Made by a program: the position numbers and the translations under genes. From contig CAYRFQ010000012.1 of assembly GCA_964423615.1 (NCBI GenBank), positions 1-64,000 on the forward strand: 64,000 bases of DNA. Direction: 5' to 3'. Positions 19,047 through 27,693 of the stretch are shown here, piece by piece; the stretch's first letter is position 1, and each line of letters starts with the position of its first letter. Source of the DNA: CAYRFQ01 sp964423615. GTDB lineage: Bacteria; Planctomycetota; Planctomycetia; Gemmatales; Gemmataceae. Under the pieces are notes generated by a model that saw nothing but the letters and a program-made list of their open reading frames with translations, was not told the origin of the DNA and ran no database searches.

Positions 19047-19919
19047 ATGCGAGCGGAAGGTCGGCAGAACATGGTTCTGATCAGGGAAGGTCTTCCTCGA
19101 ATGCAAGTCACCCGAATCGAAGGGACACGCGGACTCCCGCGCTTGAATCTCCACGAATTATGGGAATTCCGCGAGCTACTTGGCTTGCTCGTTTGGCGTG
19201 ATTTACGCATTCGATACAAACAGACCATCCTCGGTGCAGCTTGGGTGATTCTCCCTACGCTGTTGACTGGGCTACTCTTCGCCCTGGTGTTTGGTCGATG
19301 GGGTGGCCTGGGGAGCGATCATATCCCGTATCTTCCGTTCTACCTGGCCGCTGTGTTGCCATGGAATTTTTTCAGCAACATCGTCCAGAAAACCGCAGGA
19401 TGTCTCACGAGTAATTCCCACATCATCAAGAAAGTCTACTTCCCACGACTACTTCTTGCCCTCGAAGCCGTCATTACTGGCTTCGTGGACTTGTTGATAA
19501 CGTCGTCTCTGTTGATTTTTGCGATGATCTGGTATGGACTGCCCCTCCGCATGGAAATCCTATTGCTACCAATTTTGATACTAATGGCAGCCTTGTGCGG
19601 ATTGGCCATCGGACTATGGGCGGCAGCGTTTAATGCCTATTTCCGTGATGTGAATATGATACTTCCGCACATGATCCAAATTTGGTTTTTCATGACCCCA
19701 ATTGTGTACTCGACAAGTATTTTTCCACCAACTGTTGCAACCATCGCCAAACTCAATCCGATGGGAAGTGTCGTAAATGGGTTTCGTTGGAGTCTTTATG
19801 GGACTGGACCCGGCCTTGATGTATACGGCATCGCTTCAACGTTCGTCTTTCTCATAATCCTTATTACCGGTGCGTTCTACTTCCGGCATGTCGAGCGCAC
19901 AAGTGTGGATGTTGTGTAA
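19047..19919 (+). CDS. wzm: ABC-2 type polysaccharide export permease (Wzm-like)
   Basis: A 290-residue inner-membrane protein with about six hydrophobic segments. The amphipathic start and RDLRIRYKQTILGAAW segment (about 52-67), then PFYLAAVLPWNFFSN and the late MIQIWFFMTPIVYS and LNPMGSVVNGFRW stretches are typical of the TagG/Wzm/KpsM exporters. It forms the channel that moves a lipid-linked polysaccharide across the inner membrane. Three ATGs (19047, 19071, 19101) each have a purine-rich site, so the exact start is open. Its stop is 4 bp from the start of the ATPase gene, indicating one transcript and coupled translation. Confidence 0.9.
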   Translation: MRAEGRQNMVLIREGLPRMQVTRIEGTRGLPRLNLHELWEFRELLGLLVWRDLRIRYKQTILGAAWVILPTLLTGLLFALVFGRWGGLGSDHIPYLPFYLAAVLPWNFFSNIVQKTAGCLTSNSHIIKKVYFPRLLLALEAVITGFVDLLITSSLLIFAMIWYGLPLRMEILLLPILILMAALCGLAIGLWAAAFNAYFRDVNMILPHMIQIWFFMTPIVYSTSIFPPTVATIAKLNPMGSVVNGFRWSLYGTGPGLDVYGIASTFVFLIILITGAFYFRHVERTSVDVV

Positions 19920-19923
19920 ACTC

Positions 19924-21207
19924 ATGAGTAGTAATCTTGCGATTGACGTTGAGAAACTCGGCAAGCAGTATCATGTCGGAGAGAAGCTGGATACGTTCCC
20001 GACATTGCGTGATGCGATTGCTGATGTGTTTAGGGCTCCCTGGAAGAGACTCAAAGATGTCCTCTCTGGAAAAGCTGCCCATGGAAATCAAGGGATTTTC
20101 TGGGCTCTGAAAGATATCTCCTTTCAGGTACCCAGAGGAACGGTGTTGGGTGTCATTGGACGTAATGGCGCTGGCAAAAGTACTCTGTTGAAACTCTTAT
20201 CACGGATCACAGCACCGACGTCTGGATGGGCCAACATCTACGGCCGAGTGGGATCATTGTTGGAAGTTGGAACCGGATTCCATCCGGAACTTACTGGTAG
20301 GGATAATATATGGCTCAATGGGGCCATGCTCGGCATGAAGCGTCACGAAATCTTGAACAAGTTTGATGATATCGTCGAGTTCTCTGAAATCGAAAAGTTT
20401 CTCGATACTCCCGTCAAGCACTACTCTAGCGGGATGTACATGCGGCTGGCGTTCGCCATCGCAGCACATTTACAACCAGAAATCTTGGTTGTCGATGAGG
20501 TTCTCGCAGTCGGGGATGCCGGATTTCAGAAAAAATGCCTTGGTAAAATGGACTCTGTTGCTAGAGACGGGAGAACGATTCTGTTCGTGAGCCACAGCAT
20601 GGCGGCCATTCAGAACTTATGTCCACAGGTCATGTGGCTCGAGTCTGGGATGGTCCAGAAAATTGGTCCAACCCGCCAGGTCATCAGTGACTATCTGAAT
20701 TTCATGTCCGAGGTCCAAAAGACCCCCCTGCGCGATCGGAAAGATCGGAAGGGTTCCGGCGGCGTTCGGTTTGTCCAAGTTGCAATCGAAGACGTCGACG
20801 GCAATCCGTTGCCTAGTTTCGTGAGCGGAGAACCCGCACAATTAGTTCTATCTTTGGAGAACCAGACAGGAAGGACCCTAAATCATTGCTGCTTCGGGGT
20901 GGGGATTGACGATCAACTAGGTCAGAGAATTGCCTTCCTGAATAATCAGTTGGTGACACAAGCTGATCAACTTTTTCCAACAGAACTGCAACGAGTCACC
21001 TTTCGAATTCCCCGACTCCCGCTCGTCTCGGGAAAATATGCCATTACCTTGTTTCTATCGAGCAATGGCGATGTGATGGATTGGATCGAAAACGCTGCAG
21101 CGTTTTTCGTGGAGGACGGCGACTACTACGGTTCCGGAAAAGTTCAGCCAGCCAGTCAAGGGTCATTTCTCCTGGATTACTCTTGCGAGGTCACCAAGGC
21201 AGCATGA
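19924..21207 (+). CDS. wzt: ABC polysaccharide export ATPase with glycan-binding C-domain (Wzt-like)
   Basis: 427 residues: an ATPase domain (about 1-250) with Walker A GRNGAGKST (about 79-87), signature YSSGMYMRLAFA and Walker B ILVVDEVLAVGD, then a C-terminal beta-sandwich domain (about 275-425) like Wzt-C, which in O-antigen exporters recognises the modified end of the chain. The family therefore couples chain completion, often by terminal methylation, to export. That fits the four methyltransferase genes around it. The ATG at 19924 lies 4 bp after the permease stop; an ATG 15 bases earlier overlaps it. Confidence 0.92.
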   Translation: MSSNLAIDVEKLGKQYHVGEKLDTFPTLRDAIADVFRAPWKRLKDVLSGKAAHGNQGIFWALKDISFQVPRGTVLGVIGRNGAGKSTLLKLLSRITAPTSGWANIYGRVGSLLEVGTGFHPELTGRDNIWLNGAMLGMKRHEILNKFDDIVEFSEIEKFLDTPVKHYSSGMYMRLAFAIAAHLQPEILVVDEVLAVGDAGFQKKCLGKMDSVARDGRTILFVSHSMAAIQNLCPQVMWLESGMVQKIGPTRQVISDYLNFMSEVQKTPLRDRKDRKGSGGVRFVQVAIEDVDGNPLPSFVSGEPAQLVLSLENQTGRTLNHCCFGVGIDDQLGQRIAFLNNQLVTQADQLFPTELQRVTFRIPRLPLVSGKYAITLFLSSNGDVMDWIENAAAFFVEDGDYYGSGKVQPASQGSFLLDYSCEVTKAA

Positions 21208-21239
21208 CGCGTGAATTCACTAACACGGAGTAAGTTTAC

Positions 21240-22802
21240 ATGTCCTTGATTCAAGACCTTCGCTTCTTCCGCCACGAAAAAAAACGGTTAGCTCTCGAAA
21301 ATGGAGTCGGGTTATCCTGGGTTTCGGTACTTCGATGGTTGCCAAATTGGTGGAGTAAACTACCACGAGGTGGCTCCAACCCGGTCACCGACAAATCACC
21401 TTGGCTAAACTTCAAGGCACTAAAACGACTGAATCAAATCGTTCGCCCCGACATGAAAGTCTTCGAGTACGGGTGTGGAGGGTCAACTCTCTACTTCGGT
21501 TCTCGGGTTGCCAAGCTCGTCTCGGTAGAGCACGATCCCAAATGGTTAGCTCAAATCCAAGAACAAATGGAATCCCAAGAGACATGTGAGTGGGAGAGTT
21601 ATCTTCGTGAACCAGTTCTGATGAATCCACCTTGGCCGACCAATCCGAGTGACTTGAACTCTTACATTTCTGGAGGGCATGAATATCAAGGTTTGTCTTT
21701 CAGTGATTATGTAACCGTCATTGACGATTACCCAGAAGAATACTTTGACCTGATTTTGATCGATGGTCGAGCCCGCCCCTCTTGTTTCAAACATGCACAG
21801 TCGAGACTGAAACCGTATGGTTATCTGGTCGTCGATAATATTGATATACCCTATTATTCCACGATATTGCAATTCATTCGGGCCTATGAGTGGCCCGGTT
21901 CGATCTATTATGGTCCTGGACCCTATTCACCACGATTCTGGGGGACTGGTGTTTGGCAAAAAGTGCTTTCTACTACACCAAAGTCCAATCCCTACCGATT
22001 TGCAACAAGTTGGGACTATCAAAAAGCAATAGTCGAGCCTCATCTAACGCAAGATTCAGTTGTCTTGGACATTGGAGCGGGAAATTTCGCCGCACCACGA
22101 GCGAACGTCATTGCTGATTTTTACCCCGACAATCAATTCCACCGGTCGGGGCAAATTCTTGAGGACCGTCCTCTTGTTGTCTGTTCCGTCGAACGGCTTC
22201 CGTTTTTAGAAAAAGCCTTCGATTTTGTCATCTGTTCGCATGTCCTTGAACATGTCGATAGGCCTACACAGGCTATGGGCGAATTGAGCCGTATTGCTGC
22301 GTCCGGATACGCCGAAACGCCAGCGTATGGAAAGGATGCCCTGGTCGGTTCCGGATTCATGCATCAGTGGCAAGTCGTTGAGTTTGAAGGGATTATGCAT
22401 TTTTTCGAGTATAGCGAACGACAAAAAGAAGCCCATACGACTTCTCCGTTCATGTCAGATTGGATGCGACCAGACTATCACCCGTGGCAACCGTTTTTCT
22501 GGGAACGTCATGATATTTTTAATGCTCAGTGCCTCTGGCACGAGCCCCCTATCGTGATTGAGCACCGTCGTCCCAATTCAACTCTCAACTCCCTTCCGGA
22601 ATGGAAGCCGGTTCCCGAAAGTCAATTGATGACTTGGCGGCCCTTACTAACGCCCGACGAGATTAGCCTCTTGGAAAAGCGTCTCGCTACACCGGATGGA
22701 AAGAGACCTATGAAATATGTTGATAATGCCTTCGTTAGTGAAGATGGCTTGATACGGTACCCTGTTCGCGGCAAACGTATCTACTGTGAGATGAATGGGT
22801 AA
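21240..22802 (+). CDS. Protein with two tandem methyltransferase domains
   Basis: 520 residues. Domain 1 (about 55-245) has motif I VFEYGCGGSTLYFGS (74-88) with LVSVEHDPKW (93-102) and a late IDDYPEEYFDLILIDGRARP. Domain 2 (about 255-440) has motif I VVLDIGAGNFAAPRANVIAD (274-293) and SHVLEHVDRP (333-342) with the following Glu/Pro strand. A short tail (about 465-520) ends in RYPVRGKRIYCEMNG, loosely like a Trm112-type module. Both domains are Rossmann methyltransferases of unknown acceptor. Directly downstream of the Wzt-like ATPase, it is a good candidate for chain-terminating or branch methylation of the exported glycan. Confidence 0.75.
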   Translation: MSLIQDLRFFRHEKKRLALENGVGLSWVSVLRWLPNWWSKLPRGGSNPVTDKSPWLNFKALKRLNQIVRPDMKVFEYGCGGSTLYFGSRVAKLVSVEHDPKWLAQIQEQMESQETCEWESYLREPVLMNPPWPTNPSDLNSYISGGHEYQGLSFSDYVTVIDDYPEEYFDLILIDGRARPSCFKHAQSRLKPYGYLVVDNIDIPYYSTILQFIRAYEWPGSIYYGPGPYSPRFWGTGVWQKVLSTTPKSNPYRFATSWDYQKAIVEPHLTQDSVVLDIGAGNFAAPRANVIADFYPDNQFHRSGQILEDRPLVVCSVERLPFLEKAFDFVICSHVLEHVDRPTQAMGELSRIAASGYAETPAYGKDALVGSGFMHQWQVVEFEGIMHFFEYSERQKEAHTTSPFMSDWMRPDYHPWQPFFWERHDIFNAQCLWHEPPIVIEHRRPNSTLNSLPEWKPVPESQLMTWRPLLTPDEISLLEKRLATPDGKRPMKYVDNAFVSEDGLIRYPVRGKRIYCEMNG

Positions 22803-22819
22803 ATCAATCGGCAGAACTT

Positions 22820-22858
22820 GTGAGGTGCGTCCCCACGGCCGTCTCCCGCACCTCACAC
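22820..22858 (+). terminator. 11-bp stem between the double methyltransferase and wecB genes
   Basis: Arms 22820-22830 (TGTGAGGTGCG) and 22848-22858 (CGCACCTCACA) pair perfectly around a 17-nt loop that itself contains the palindrome ACGGCCGT (22836-22843). It lies 17 bp after a stop codon and about 20 bp before the next start. No T-run follows; it may end, attenuate or protect the transcript. Confidence 0.45.
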
Positions 22859-22876
22859 ACCTACGGAATGGTGGTC

Positions 22877-24043
22877 ATGAACAAAGTCGCGATTATATTC
22901 GGAACGCGCCCGGAAGCCATTAAGATGGCGCCCATCATTCTCGCGATGAAAGGCGATCCTCGATTTCGTGCGGATGTGTGCGTCACGGGCCAACATCGCC
23001 AAATGCTCGACCAGGTTCTCCAGACGTTTGATATAACCCCCGACTATGACCTAGCCGTCATGACTCATAACCAGGGGTTAGCCAGCCTAACTGGGAAGTT
23101 GCTGGAATCTCTTTCGATATATCTGCAGGTCAACCAACCAGAACTAGTCCTGGTCCAAGGAGACACCACGACTGTAATGTGTGCAACGCTCGCTGCCTTC
23201 TATCTCAAAATCCCGGTAGGGCATGTCGAAGCGGGGTTACGATCAGGCGACATCTACTCCCCTTGGCCCGAGGAGGCCAACCGAACGATCGTTTCCCGTA
23301 TCGCTCGGTTACATTTTGCCCCGACTCTACAGAGTGCCTCCAATCTCCAGCGAGAAGGCATCCCAGCCGAACAGGTGTATGTGACGGGAAATACTGTTGT
23401 CGACGCCCTTCAACTCGTTCGACTGCGACTCAAAAACCGACCAGTGTCCATCCCCAAACTCGATGCGATTTTGGCTCTCAATCCTGAACCTGACATCGTT
23501 TTGATTACCGGACACCGCCGTGAGAACTTTGGCGTCGGGTTCGAATCAATCTGTCGAGCGATTCGGGAATTGGCCGGACGGTTTCCAAACGTTCATTTTG
23601 TTTATCCCGTTCATTTGAACCCCAACGTGAGAAATCCGGTTGAAAAGATTCTTGGTGGTCAAGAGATCACCAACATCCATCTCTTGGAACCATTGGGCTA
23701 TTTACCATTTGTTTCTTTGATGGAACGCGCCAAACTCATTTTGAGTGACTCCGGTGGAATTCAGGAGGAAGCTCCGAGTTTAGGGAAACCGGTGTTAGTG
23801 ATGCGTAACACGACAGAACGCCCCGAAGGTGTCGATGCAGGAATGGTCAAGTTGGTCGGGGCTCGTTTTGAAACGATCGTAAAAGAGACATCAGAGCTCC
23901 TATCTGATGAAGTTGCCTACACACGAATGACTCAAGGCGAGAACCCTTATGGGGATGGCCGCGCAGCTAAGAAAATCATTGCCATCTGCCACGACTTTTT
24001 CACTGCCAGGCCTGGGATGGATTCACTGCCCAAGGTCGCTTAA
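22877..24043 (+). CDS. wecB: UDP-N-acetylglucosamine 2-epimerase (non-hydrolysing)
   Basis: A 388-residue cytosolic enzyme that interconverts UDP-GlcNAc and UDP-ManNAc. Family marks are the start KVAIIFGTRPEAIKMAPI, the QGDTTTVM segment, HVEAGLRSGD, TGHRRENFG, and the C-terminal DSGGIQEEAPSLGKPVLVMRNTTERPE block. Usual length is about 375-390. ATG 22877 is preferred, with ATG 22868 three codons upstream as an alternative. The gene supplies ManNAc-type donors for the glycan locus. An inverted repeat lies just upstream. Confidence 0.95.
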   Translation: MNKVAIIFGTRPEAIKMAPIILAMKGDPRFRADVCVTGQHRQMLDQVLQTFDITPDYDLAVMTHNQGLASLTGKLLESLSIYLQVNQPELVLVQGDTTTVMCATLAAFYLKIPVGHVEAGLRSGDIYSPWPEEANRTIVSRIARLHFAPTLQSASNLQREGIPAEQVYVTGNTVVDALQLVRLRLKNRPVSIPKLDAILALNPEPDIVLITGHRRENFGVGFESICRAIRELAGRFPNVHFVYPVHLNPNVRNPVEKILGGQEITNIHLLEPLGYLPFVSLMERAKLILSDSGGIQEEAPSLGKPVLVMRNTTERPEGVDAGMVKLVGARFETIVKETSELLSDEVAYTRMTQGENPYGDGRAAKKIIAICHDFFTARPGMDSLPKVA

Positions 24044-24126
24044 GCGGACTCAGTGTTCGTTGCCTATTGGATCGCGAATAAGCACACGCAAAGATGACTC
24101 GCTCCATTTTCCTAATAGGAAATTTC

Positions 24127-24801
24127 ATGATAGAACTCCTGAAAAGAATTCCAGGCGTGCGGCAAATTGGGCGGACCCTTCTCCATTCCTATCGGCAGCA
24201 CTTAGCGGAACGACAAGCTCGTGTAGACTTGGCGGAGACCAGAAAAGCACTCAAACATGCAACTCAGAAAAGAATCGTGATTGGGGCTTCGGGTTTATAC
24301 GATCCGGGTTGGATTCCGACCGAAATCGGTGTCCTCAATGTGCTCAAGAAGTCGGACTGGAACGAGTGTTTTGCAAGGAATTCGATCGACGCCCTGTTGG
24401 CCGAGCATGTTTGGGAGCACCTCACTCTCGACGAAGGGCGTCTCGCGGCTCAGCATTGCTACAGCTACCTCCGACCAGGCGGAAACCTACGGGTGGCCGT
24501 TCCCGATGGAAATCATCCGGATCCGGAGTATATCGAAAATGTCCGTGTCGGGGGGACCGGACCTGGCGCCCACGATCATAAGGTCTTGTACACATATCGG
24601 GCTTTCGAAGGATTGTTCGAAGAGGCTGGTTTTGAAGTCACGTTGCTCGAGTACTTTGATGAACAGGGAACATTTCACTACACCAACTGGGATACAACGA
24701 ATGGAACGATCCTCCGATCACACAAGTTAGACGAACGGAACACAGATGGTGTGTTGAACTATACGTCGTTGATCTTGGACGCAAGAAAACCTCGCACTTA
24801 G
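24127..24801 (+). CDS. SAM-dependent methyltransferase-like protein (COG4627 type)
   Basis: About 224 residues. It lacks a classical glycine-rich motif I but shows IDALLAEHVWEHLTLDEG (about 88-105) and CYSYLRPGGNLRVAVPDG (about 112-129), the order seen in predicted methyltransferases of polysaccharide loci. The tail LILDARKP is also typical. The ATG at 24127 has AGGAAATTTC upstream; another ATG 11 codons earlier is less likely. Its role in the glycan locus is inferred from position. Confidence 0.7.
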   Translation: MIELLKRIPGVRQIGRTLLHSYRQHLAERQARVDLAETRKALKHATQKRIVIGASGLYDPGWIPTEIGVLNVLKKSDWNECFARNSIDALLAEHVWEHLTLDEGRLAAQHCYSYLRPGGNLRVAVPDGNHPDPEYIENVRVGGTGPGAHDHKVLYTYRAFEGLFEEAGFEVTLLEYFDEQGTFHYTNWDTTNGTILRSHKLDERNTDGVLNYTSLILDARKPRT

Positions 24802-24832
24802 GAGCCGAGATTCATTCCTCGGATTGCGTTTC

Positions 24833-25753
24833 ATGTCCTCCACAATCCCCATTGTGCTGTTTACCTATGCTCGGCCTAGGCATCTCGCATCTGTTCTTGA
24901 ACATCTGAAAGCGAACAATGTCCCGAGAATCTGTGCTTACAGTGACGCACCCAAACACGAATCGAAGACTGAGGCGGTTCAAGCGGTCCGTAAACTGTTA
25001 CGCGGTGTAGATTGGTGCGACATAGAAATAGTCGAACGAACTGAGAACTATGGCCTTGGGCGGTCGATTTTGAGTGGCCTTCAGGAAGTGTTTTCGCGAT
25101 ATGAGGCTGCTATCATTTTTGAAGATGATCTGATTTGTGTCCCCGGTGCTTATAATTATCTTTGTGAGGCACTGCGACATTATCATGACGATTTTCGGGT
25201 CATGAGCGTGACTGGTTGGACGCATCCCAAGGTCACTCCATCGTCCGTCACCGACCAACCGTATTTCGACGGCCGAGCAGAATGCTGGGTTTGGGGTACC
25301 TGGAAACGTGCTTGGTCCGGGATGGAAACAGACGCGTTGACGCTGCTCCAGAAATGCGAAGCTCGTAAGATTGACGTCGCCGCGTACGGAATCGATCTGA
25401 TCCGCATGGCACATACCGAACGCGAGAAGAACATCTGGGCAGTTCGCCTCATCTTGCACCATCTCTTGCAAGGAGGATTGTGCATTCGACCGCCTTGGAG
25501 TATGGTCGAACACATAGGTTTCGACCAGGAAGCAACGAATGCATCCGATAGTGGCGATTGGGCAGCACCACCTTTGCGCGCCTGCCCTCCTGTCCCATTA
25601 ACATGGCCAATACCAGTCTTGCATTCCGAATGCTCTCGATTATGGAGCCAGAAATATCCGGCCCCCCAATCAACATCTTTCTTTCGAAGAGCTATTTCGA
25701 GGGCAAAGTATTATTTCTTCTCTGCAGCGCGTAGAGTTCTCCCTCAATTCTGA
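24833..25753 (+). CDS. GT-A glycosyltransferase (GNT-I-like/family 2)
   Basis: 306 residues. The start TIPIVLFTYARPRHLASVLEHL (about 4-25) is the nucleotide-sugar entry strand and helix of a GT-A fold. The metal-binding motif is IIFEDDLICVPGAY (about 99-112), and the acceptor part (about 150-260) has conserved-looking FDGRAECWVWGTWKRAW. The C-terminus is Arg/Lys-rich without a clear membrane helix. The ATG at 24833 is preferred over a TTG three codons upstream. The gene is in the surface-glycan locus and likely adds one sugar of the repeat. Confidence 0.75.
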   Translation: MSSTIPIVLFTYARPRHLASVLEHLKANNVPRICAYSDAPKHESKTEAVQAVRKLLRGVDWCDIEIVERTENYGLGRSILSGLQEVFSRYEAAIIFEDDLICVPGAYNYLCEALRHYHDDFRVMSVTGWTHPKVTPSSVTDQPYFDGRAECWVWGTWKRAWSGMETDALTLLQKCEARKIDVAAYGIDLIRMAHTEREKNIWAVRLILHHLLQGGLCIRPPWSMVEHIGFDQEATNASDSGDWAAPPLRACPPVPLTWPIPVLHSECSRLWSQKYPAPQSTSFFRRAISRAKYYFFSAARRVLPQF

Positions 25754-26008
25754 TGGGATTGTGGAACAAACGGCACTTCAGCGTTGCGGTTTTGCAAGCG
25801 TTATGTTGGTCGATTGATTCGATAACTACCCGAGCCACTCCTCTCATCCTCACATTCCAACACTTCACAGAATATCCCATTCCAAGAAATGTGCGGTTCT
25901 CAAGCTCCTCTTGGACTTTCACCAGACCCATAATAAAGCTAATCTCACATGGGCCATCCTATGGAAGAGATATAACTCATTTCCTTCTCATTCGAAAGGA
26001 CCACTCTT

Positions 26009-26884
26009 ATGGTTACTCGATTGCTCCCTCCTACAGGGATTCTTCGGTTCGCACGGCGTATCCTCGGTAAAGTTCGAAATGCATCATCGCTGCCGACACG
26101 ACATGCCGAAATCTATTCGAATTACGCTGAGGCTTCCCGAGCGTGCGATGGTTGTGATTATGAGTTCGATCAAATTGTTGAAACAGTTTATCGTAAGACG
26201 CTTATCCTCCGTGAAACCCTTCAACAAGGTGCGTTATCTGCCACACCTCAAGACACGCAGCTTCTCCTTGGTGTGAAGATTGCAGGAGGTTCCTCAAAAA
26301 CGGGAACGATTCACGTACTGGACTATGGAGGAGCTTGTGGAGCTCATTACTACACAGTGAAAGCTGCTCTTGGAAACACAGATTCTTTACGCTGGCACGT
26401 TGTCGAAACGCCTGCGATGGTTGCAAAAGCGAAAGGGTTGGAAAATCAAGAGCTCAAGTTTCACTCGACGTTAAGTGCTGCTCGAGAAATTTGTCCAACT
26501 CCCGATTTGGTGTTTTCCTCTGGAACACTCCAGTGCGTTCCTGACCCGCACGCATCTCTGCAAGAACTCCTGGCAATCGGAAGTCAGTATGTCTTGTTGA
26601 ATCGACTCGGCCTGAACTCGGGATCGACTGATGTGTTCACTGTGCATACCTCTCGCCTCAGTGCTAATGGACCAGGGCCACTCCCCGACGGCATTCAAGA
26701 TCGCGAAGTTCGATATCCGTTCCAATTCATAAGCAAACAAGCTCTCGACCAAGCTGTTTTGCAGCAATATGCCATTCGGTTGCACTTTGATGACGCGTCG
26801 GGGATGTTCCAAGTGGGCCCGGAGTTGATCCTGGGCTGTGGTTACTTACTCGAAAAACGAAACGGATGTAGTTCGTGTCGGTGA
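26009..26884 (+). CDS. Putative methyltransferase, LIC12133 family (TIGR04325-like)
   Basis: 291 residues. The pattern NYAEASRACDGCDYEFDQIVETVYRKTLILRE (about 40-70) and the SAM-loop replacement IHVLDYGGACGAHYYTV (about 101-117) are typical of this family, which is found in leptospiral, cyanobacterial and other O-antigen loci. Further marks are WHVVETPAMVAKAK and FSSGTLQCVPDPH. The ATG at 26009 has a strong site (GAAAGGA). It is the last gene of the glycan locus, followed by a weak hairpin. Confidence 0.78.
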   Translation: MVTRLLPPTGILRFARRILGKVRNASSLPTRHAEIYSNYAEASRACDGCDYEFDQIVETVYRKTLILRETLQQGALSATPQDTQLLLGVKIAGGSSKTGTIHVLDYGGACGAHYYTVKAALGNTDSLRWHVVETPAMVAKAKGLENQELKFHSTLSAAREICPTPDLVFSSGTLQCVPDPHASLQELLAIGSQYVLLNRLGLNSGSTDVFTVHTSRLSANGPGPLPDGIQDREVRYPFQFISKQALDQAVLQQYAIRLHFDDASGMFQVGPELILGCGYLLEKRNGCSSCR

Positions 26885-26900
26885 CAATAAGACTTATGAG

Positions 26901-26922
26901 AGGTGGGCATTGGTCCACCTTT
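26901..26922 (+). terminator. Weak hairpin after the glycan locus
   Basis: AGGTGG (26901-26906) pairs with CCACCT (26915-26920), followed by TTT, 17 bp after the last glycan-locus stop codon. The stem is short, so this is a tentative transcript end. Confidence 0.3.
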
Positions 26923-27099
26923 CCAACAGAACTTAACAAAGACGAATCCCTCAGCCTCCGCCTACCGCAATCTTGCAATACACTCACCTCACAACTTCAA
27001 TACCCAAAAAGTTTATACACATCATTTGTACATGGACGCTTCCGGTCTTCTGTGGTTAGAATGCATAGCATCTTCTTACGCTCAACGAAAGGATTTGCG

Positions 27100-27693
27100 A
27101 TGACCACCCCTTTTTCTTTCGCGGAATTGATAAAACGTGTGCGTTCCGGAGATCAAGATGCGGCATCTGACCTTGTGAAGCGTTATGAACCGGCGATACG
27201 TCGTGCGATTCGTTTTCGGTTAACGGATGCTCGTCTTGGTGCTGTGCTCGACTCGATGGACATATGTCAATCGGTCATGGCTAGTTTCTTCTTGCGTGCT
27301 GCTACCGGTCAATTCGAATTGGAAGAACCTTCACAATTACAGAAACTGCTAGTGGCGATGGCCCGGAACAAGCTGGCCATGAAGGCTCGCTCCGAACAAG
27401 CTCAAAAGCGAGATAACCGTCGGCTCGTTGGTGGTAATGTGGAGGATCAAGGAGTCGCCGCCACAGGGGCAAGTCCGAGCCAAGCCGTCTCCGCCAAGGA
27501 AATGATCCAAGAAGCCTACAAGCGACTGAGTGACGACGAACGCCAAATCGTAGAACTCCGCAACCAAGGGATGGAGTGGAGCGACATTGCCAAGCAACTC
27601 CAAGCGAGTCCCGAAGCTCTCAGGAAAAAACTGGGACGAGCTTTAGACCGTATCGCTCAAGAATTAGGTGTGGACGATGGCATGGAAGGATAA
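27100..27693 (+). CDS. ECF-type RNA polymerase sigma factor (planctomycete type)
   Basis: A 197-residue ECF sigma factor. Region 2 spans about residues 20-95 (YEPAIRRAIRFRLTD, DSMDICQSVMASFFLRA) and region 4 about 130-195 (YKRLSDDERQIVELRNQGMEWSDIAKQL, then ALRKKLGRALDRI, a helix-turn-helix that recognises the -35 element). No anti-sigma gene is nearby. Its last 17 bp overlap the start of a Ser/Thr kinase gene, the arrangement typical of planctomycete sigma/kinase pairs, and suggest control by phosphorylation. The ATG at 27100 has AAAGGA eight bases upstream; the in-frame extension to 26875 is rejected. Confidence 0.92.
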   Translation: MTTPFSFAELIKRVRSGDQDAASDLVKRYEPAIRRAIRFRLTDARLGAVLDSMDICQSVMASFFLRAATGQFELEEPSQLQKLLVAMARNKLAMKARSEQAQKRDNRRLVGGNVEDQGVAATGASPSQAVSAKEMIQEAYKRLSDDERQIVELRNQGMEWSDIAKQLQASPEALRKKLGRALDRIAQELGVDDGMEG

